Assembly: GCA_934503195.1 (NCBI GenBank) | Contig: CAKSVM010000067.1 | Span: 1 to 16,862, forward strand | Direction: 5' to 3' | Length of the DNA stretch: 16,862 nucleotides | Source: an uncultured Eubacteriales bacterium | Lineage (GTDB): Bacteria; Bacillota; Clostridia; Oscillospirales; CAG-272 | Shown here: piece by piece, positions 13,008 to 16,862 of the stretch | Layout: each line of letters begins with the position of its first letter | Numbering within the stretch: position 1 is the stretch's first letter | Made by a program: the position numbers and the translations under genes | The notes under the pieces: generated by a model | Database searches by the model: none | What the model was told of the DNA's origin: nothing | Seen by the model: only the letters and a program-made list of their open reading frames with translations

Positions 13008-14450
13008 ATGATATCGCACAGAGTAACTTCAACCACCGCGCTGCTTCTTGCCCTGCTGACATTATCGTCCTGCGGCGGCACCGGAGACACACCTGACACA
13101 ACCGGACCCGAAAGTGCCGAGGAAACGACAATCGCCGCCGGAGACCGACTCTCCGAGCTTGGCAACCGGAGCTTTGACGGCGAAGTCTTCAGCATCCTCG
13201 ACGACGCCGGAAACATCAACGTGAATCACCCCGACGAGACGCTTGAGGGCGATATCGTCAACGACGCGGTAGCCAAACGCAATCAGGCACTCACCGACAA
13301 ATACAATATCGAATTCGAATACTTCACCGGAGAAAGCCCGGCGGCGCGCGCGCAGCTTCTACGGAATTCGGTCATGTCGGGCGACAATGAATACGATCTC
13401 TTCTTCTCGGTCATCCCCGAGAGCATCGGCCCGCTCGCGACCGAGGGCATACTCGCCGATCTCTGCAAGATGGAGCATCTCTCGCTCGACGAAAACTGGT
13501 GGAGTCCGCTCGTCTATGAAAACTGCCGGATCGGCGGAAAAATGTACTATACGACCGGAGACATCTCGCCGATCTCCTACCGCGCGCCCGCCTGCTACTA
13601 CGCCAACGAAACCCTGCTCGACCAATATAAAATTTCAAAGGACGAAATCTATAAGGCGGTCGAAAACGGCACATGGACTCTTGATATGCTCAACCGACTC
13701 GCCGGAGAGCTTGACCGCGACCTCAACTATGATAATTCGTTCTACGCGGACGACGATTTCTTCGGAATTCTCAACGAGAACAACAGCCTCACCGCCGCCT
13801 GCTTCATGGTCGCGGCCGGAATCAACCTGAGTTCGATCGACAATGACGGAAAACTATATTCCGAGCTGAACAGCGAAAAAGCGGTAAACGCCGTGGATAA
13901 GCTGGCCAAGGTGCTGTCAAAAGCCCCCAGAAAGGACTCGAACGCGCTTCACACCGCCTTCAAGGACGACCGCGTCGTCTTCCTGATGCACTACGCAAGC
14001 TCTGGCTACACCCGCTACCGCGATATGAAGTCGAATTACATCATGCTCCCGCTTCCGAAATACGACGAGAATCAGGAAAACTACCGCAGTCTCGTCAACA
14101 CATGGTGCAACGCCTTTGTCTGCGTCCCGACAACGGCCGATACCGAGCGCGCGGGCTTCATAATGGAAGCGATGGCGTATATGTCCCGCGAAACGCTCCG
14201 CCCGGCGGCGTATGACATGGCACTCAAGGTCAAGGGCGCGCGGAACGAAAACGACGCGATAATGCTCGACACGATAATCGACTCGATCTACCTCGATTTC
14301 AACTCCTTCATGGAGTTCGGCGGCTCGGTCGAGAAGATCGGCTACGCGATCTTCAAGGACGCCGCGTATTCCTCGTCAATCGCCGGACTCATGGACAGCA
14401 TGAACGCCGAGATGGAAAAATTCAGCGAGGCGTGGATCGGGGAAAACTAA
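13008..14450 (+). CDS. Extracellular solute-binding lipoprotein of a sugar ABC transporter
   Basis: This 480-residue protein has a lipoprotein signal: R5, a hydrophobic core ALLLALLTL and lipobox LSSC with the modified cysteine at C22. A Gly/Thr/Glu-rich linker follows. The mature part fits family-1 sugar-binding proteins: FDGEVFSIL, NQALTDKYNIEFEY near the N-terminus, ending in a helical region with AFIKDAAYSSS-like and SFMEFGG segments. It would capture an oligosaccharide outside the membrane and hand it to an ABC permease. The ATG has AAGAGAGGGA 7 nt upstream, and the gene follows the enzyme gene by 39 bp on the same strand, so it is in the AraC operon. No permease or ATPase genes accompany it; the next gene is on the opposite strand. 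The partner permease must be elsewhere, or the locus is incomplete. Confidence 0.87.
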   Translation: MISHRVTSTTALLLALLTLSSCGGTGDTPDTTGPESAEETTIAAGDRLSELGNRSFDGEVFSILDDAGNINVNHPDETLEGDIVNDAVAKRNQALTDKYNIEFEYFTGESPAARAQLLRNSVMSGDNEYDLFFSVIPESIGPLATEGILADLCKMEHLSLDENWWSPLVYENCRIGGKMYYTTGDISPISYRAPACYYANETLLDQYKISKDEIYKAVENGTWTLDMLNRLAGELDRDLNYDNSFYADDDFFGILNENNSLTAACFMVAAGINLSSIDNDGKLYSELNSEKAVNAVDKLAKVLSKAPRKDSNALHTAFKDDRVVFLMHYASSGYTRYRDMKSNYIMLPLPKYDENQENYRSLVNTWCNAFVCVPTTADTERAGFIMEAMAYMSRETLRPAAYDMALKVKGARNENDAIMLDTIIDSIYLDFNSFMEFGGSVEKIGYAIFKDAAYSSSIAGLMDSMNAEMEKFSEAWIGEN

Positions 14451-14453
14451 ACG

Positions 14454-14473
14454 TTTTTTCGTCCGAAGAAACA
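14454..14473. terminator. Weak candidate hairpin between convergent genes
   Basis: In the 45-bp gap between the convergent lipoprotein and TOPRIM genes, GTTTTTTC and GAAGAAAC can pair around the loop GTCC, with one G-T wobble. The stem is AT-rich and there is no downstream T run beyond the stem, so termination here is uncertain. Confidence 0.3.
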
Positions 14474-14495
14474 CAGAGTCAGCGAGCGGCATACA

Positions 14496-15170
14496 TCAGC
14501 CAAAGCAAAGTCCGAGATTCGTGTGCCGCTCCAATGAGTGAAGCTCCTCGCGGATAAACTCCCAAGACTCCGGATAGCCGCCCATCACCGAAAATTCCGA
14601 CTCTGAGATGAACTTAATGAACGCCGGAACGTCATTTTTGTACCGCTCCGCGAAGCGTATCGAATCGTCCTCCTTTTCCGTGTCGGAGCTGTTAAGCTTG
14701 CCATAGAGCGCGTGATCGAGATTGCAGGACATATAGTAGATCTGATACGGAATCTTCCAGATTTCCGGGGTCTCTGCGAGGCGGTCAAGATTCTCGCGCT
14801 TGCGGCTGTTGCGCTTTTCGATTCCGTCCTTGCTTCTCGTGCGGATCCCGGTCGGCGAATAAACCGGGCTTCTCGCCGACTCGTAAAAAGTCACGGCGTC
14901 ATCCGGAATATACACGCCGTCCGTATCCGTGATGTGAATCACGCGCTCAAAATCCGACGGCTTAAAAGTGCTTCCGGCGAACTTCTTTATGAGATTCCCG
15001 ACCGCCTTTACAACATTGCCAGAGCTTACACTGAGCTTTGACGTGATATCTCCATGCACGACATAAACATATACCGTGTTGTCACTGTAGATCCGGTTCA
15101 GGAGAGTTCCGATCGCGTCTTCATCCGACGCGCCCTCGACGATTACGAAAACGATCTTTCTACGTGGCAT
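14496..15170 (-). CDS. TOPRIM-like protein partnered with an ATPase (PARIS/OLD/RloB-like)
   Basis: This 224-residue protein begins MPRRKIVFVIVEGASDEDAI; the VEGxSD motif (E12) after a hydrophobic strand and the ITDTD motif (D82, D84) match the two acidic metal-binding motifs of TOPRIM nucleases. A conserved-looking region at about 147-160 (YMSCNLDHALYGKLN) follows. It overlaps the upstream ATPase gene by 11 bp, so the products probably form one complex. The frame extends upstream to 15302, but that part is an out-of-phase reading of the ATPase gene; the ATG at 15170 has a GAGAGG site and begins exactly with the TOPRIM strand. In systems such as PARIS or OLD, the ATPase restrains a TOPRIM nuclease until infection. 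Membership of a named family (DUF4435, RloB or other) is unresolved. Confidence 0.68.
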   Translation of the reverse strand: MPRRKIVFVIVEGASDEDAIGTLLNRIYSDNTVYVYVVHGDITSKLSVSSGNVVKAVGNLIKKFAGSTFKPSDFERVIHITDTDGVYIPDDAVTFYESARSPVYSPTGIRTRSKDGIEKRNSRKRENLDRLAETPEIWKIPYQIYYMSCNLDHALYGKLNSSDTEKEDDSIRFAERYKNDVPAFIKFISESEFSVMGGYPESWEFIREELHSLERHTNLGLCFG

Positions 15171-16572
15171 CCCGCGTCCCCGCCTCTCTGAACGCCAGCG
15201 AAATCTCGCTGTTGTTCGTCGGTTCACAGACCGATTCGCTCTGCTCGCCGAGTACGATGTCACGATAGTAGAAGTCGCGGAGATTGTTCGTCGTCTTAAC
15301 ATTACTCAGACGGATATAGCGGTTCATCGGATTTGTCGTCGTGAAGGCGATGAATCCCTTGTCAAGCGTCTCAAGCGGACGCAGATTGTGCGAGGTGAAA
15401 ATCAGCTGCCCCCTGCCTTTTTCGGAAATTATCCTGAGAATCTCACCGAGCAGATACTCAAAGATCCCAGCGTCAAGCTCGTCGACGGCGACCGTGATCG
15501 AAGGCTTGTTGTAGATCACAATAAGCAGCTGCAAAACCGAAATAAGCTTCTTGATTCCGTCCGACTCATATTTCAGCGGAATCTCCTTGCTGTTCTTGTT
15601 TGAGACAAGCTGAATCCTTGAGCCGGGCGTGCCATCCGGCATGAGCTGGGTTCCAAGTTCCTTTACGCTTATTGTAAGCCCCGGAACGAGCTGCCGCAAA
15701 ACCACATTCATATTGCCCGTGACATTCTTTACAACCGGGAGCGCGTCCTCCGGAATCACCGAGGGTTCATCGAGCTGCACAAGGACGCTTCGGTTTGGAA
15801 ACTTCTTTTCCCCGGAATAGCTGAAGGCGAGCGGAAGCGCGTCCATGTTTATGAGTCCGGCGTTGCGTGTGGTGATGACGAAGAACTCATAGTTTCCGAA
15901 ATTCACAAGGCTGTTCACAAGGTAAAGATAACGCGGCTCCTCGCAGCTGTGGTTCAGCCTGTTCAGAAACTCCCTTGAAAAGAGAAATGACCGTGAGGTA
16001 GCGTGCGCAAGCCGCTTCGCGACGAGAAGATCGGTCGCGGCCTCACGGTCTTTTCCGATTATCTCATTGTATTTCGCTCTGGGAAGAAAAGCGGCGTCGG
16101 TGGATTTCGTGTCAAATAAAGCGGAGAGACGGATCTTCTTTCCGGGACCGTCATAGGCGTATGAAAGCGTTTCGTCAAAAAGCGTGGTCTTGCAGGCTGT
16201 CCCGCCTACAGACAAATCCGTGTTCTGCCCGAAATCATCGGTGTCGCGGCGGATCGAGACCTCGTAGAACACGGAATAAACACTTTTTTCCTTCGGATCC
16301 TTAATGCTCAGGCCGTACTTTATCGTCGCATAGTCGCTGTCGATATTGATATAATCAGCGAAATATCCGGGAACAGGCCTTCCGGAAAGCGCGAGGCGCA
16401 GAAGCTCCAGCGCGTCAATCAGCGCAGTCTTACCCGAGCCGTTCTGTCCGTACAGACCGAGAATGCTCGATTTGTACTCTTTCTTTGGATTTTCGAAATC
16501 AAGACAGCCGTAGCCGACGTTCTTGAAGTTTTTCAGTTCTATGCTTTCGATTCTGACAGTGACGTTCGTCAT
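15160..16572 (-). CDS. ABC/OLD-like AAA ATPase (AAA_15/AAA_21 type)
   Basis: This 470-residue ATPase starts with the RecF/SMC-like lead IESIELKNFKNVG. Walker A is GQNGSGKT at 42-49. The C-terminal half holds the signature-like SDGIKKL at 337-343, Walker B VAVDELDAG at 361-369 and the switch histidine in TSHN at 393-396. The middle (about 110-330) is a variable, partly helical insertion. The order and length fit ATPases of anti-phage pairs such as PARIS AriA or OLD-like systems, without a fused nuclease; the TOPRIM function is in the overlapping downstream gene. ATG 16572 is chosen because AGGAGG lies 8 nt before it, whereas the TTG two codons upstream has only 2 nt. The pair has its own strong promoter and faces no gene upstream in the window. 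Confidence 0.83.
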   Translation of the reverse strand: MTNVTVRIESIELKNFKNVGYGCLDFENPKKEYKSSILGLYGQNGSGKTALIDALELLRLALSGRPVPGYFADYINIDSDYATIKYGLSIKDPKEKSVYSVFYEVSIRRDTDDFGQNTDLSVGGTACKTTLFDETLSYAYDGPGKKIRLSALFDTKSTDAAFLPRAKYNEIIGKDREAATDLLVAKRLAHATSRSFLFSREFLNRLNHSCEEPRYLYLVNSLVNFGNYEFFVITTRNAGLINMDALPLAFSYSGEKKFPNRSVLVQLDEPSVIPEDALPVVKNVTGNMNVVLRQLVPGLTISVKELGTQLMPDGTPGSRIQLVSNKNSKEIPLKYESDGIKKLISVLQLLIVIYNKPSITVAVDELDAGIFEYLLGEILRIISEKGRGQLIFTSHNLRPLETLDKGFIAFTTTNPMNRYIRLSNVKTTNNLRDFYYRDIVLGEQSESVCEPTNNSEISLAFREAGTRDAT

Positions 16573-16619
16573 AGACAATTCCTCCTTGCGGCCGTTATGA
16601 ATCTGGCCATTATACGATC

Positions 16620-16648
16620 ATTATAGCACAAAGTCGTAAAAAAGTCAA
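16620..16648 (-). promoter_or_regulatory. Promoter of the ATPase-TOPRIM pair
   Basis: On the minus strand TTGACT (plus 16643-16648), a 17-bp spacer and TATAAT (plus 16620-16625) preceded by TGC form a near-consensus extended -10 promoter. Transcription would begin near 16613, about 40 nt before the ATG. A second TATAAT at plus 16609-16614 lacks a -35. Confidence 0.82.
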
Positions 16649-16810
16649 TACCAATCTGCGATACGGAATAAATAATACCGTTTCCAACGTTCGAAAAGCG
16701 TAAAAGCGGTTGCGCGGCGGCGCGCAGAAATAGCAATCCGCAAAAAAACGTCAGCGCGGTGATCGTCACTCTCCGCCACTAAATTATCTGAAATCAAATC
16801 GCCAGAGGGG

Positions 16811-16840
16811 CGCGAAGCGCGGCAAACGCCGCGCTTCGCG
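16811..16840. repeat. Perfect GC-rich hairpin at the right edge
   Basis: A perfect 13-bp inverted repeat, CGCGAAGCGCGGC and its complement, surrounds the loop AAAC. No T run follows on either strand within the window, so it is not a convincing terminator. The rest of 16649-16862 shows no credible gene. Confidence 0.7.
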
Positions 16841-16841
16841 T

Positions 16842-16859
16842 GTTCCGGCGCGCCGGAAC
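16842..16859. repeat. Perfect 18-bp palindrome
   Basis: GTTCCGGCGCGCCGGAAC reads the same on both strands and follows the preceding hairpin after one base. It could be part of a terminator or protein site for a gene beyond the window edge; nothing more can be said. Confidence 0.6.
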
Positions 16860-16862
16860 GGC

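Noticed and set aside
15171..15302. N-terminal extension of the TOPRIM-like protein
   Set aside because: It is an Arg/Ser/Thr-rich out-of-phase reading of the ATPase gene; ATG 15170 has a ribosome binding site and begins with the TOPRIM strand.
16569..16769. 66-residue minus-strand frame at the right edge
   Set aside because: It spans the ATPase promoter and ribosome binding site and has no family features.

Overview
The window looks like chromosomal DNA from a moderately GC-rich Bacillota (Clostridia, perhaps an Oscillospirales-type gut lineage). This rests on purine-rich Shine-Dalgarno sites, several TTGACA-17/18-TATAAT promoters with a TGn extended -10, a lipoprotein solute-binding protein paired with an AraC regulator, and a GH25 endolysin with a clostridial-type holin. 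The placement is inference; there is no rRNA or other marker gene.

Layout, left to right. (1) 29-958 (-) is cysteine synthase, divergent from a DMT/EamA-type transporter at 1181-2116 (+). Their shared upstream region holds two promoters and candidate operators. (2) 2231-3345 (-) is an isolated lysis cassette, a GH25 endolysin followed by a holin-like protein, with no other phage genes. Its intergenic gaps, and the gap to the next operon, hold nine copies of a 14-bp near-palindrome (GCAACANNNGTYGC-like). Within each cluster the copies repeat every 30-32 bp, all in the same orientation. (3) 3581-9787 (-) is a three-gene operon: a secreted/membrane von Willebrand A protein, a zinc-ribbon P-loop GTPase-like protein and a tail-anchored protein resembling GTPase-associated protein 1. 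The set resembles predicted vWA/double-GTPase/GAP1 conflict systems and is the best candidate for a poorly described system here. (4) 10082-14450 (+) is a carbohydrate-use unit: an AraC regulator, a cytoplasmic enzyme with a probable (alpha/alpha) barrel, and a solute-binding lipoprotein, with no permeases. (5) 14496-16572 (-) is a two-gene cassette, an ABC/OLD-like ATPase overlapping a small TOPRIM-like protein, the arrangement seen in PARIS- and OLD-like anti-phage systems. (6) The right edge has strong palindromes and no gene.

The transport/enzyme genes look like normal metabolism. The GTPase operon and the ATPase/TOPRIM pair look like biological-conflict modules, and the lysis cassette lies directly downstream of the former behind two terminators. 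Whether these three act together cannot be decided from sequence alone. Several starts were moved from the longest reading frame because promoter or ribosome-binding-site positions rule the longer versions out: 1181 (DMT), 3345 (endolysin), 9787 (vWA), 15170 (TOPRIM) and 16572 (ATPase).
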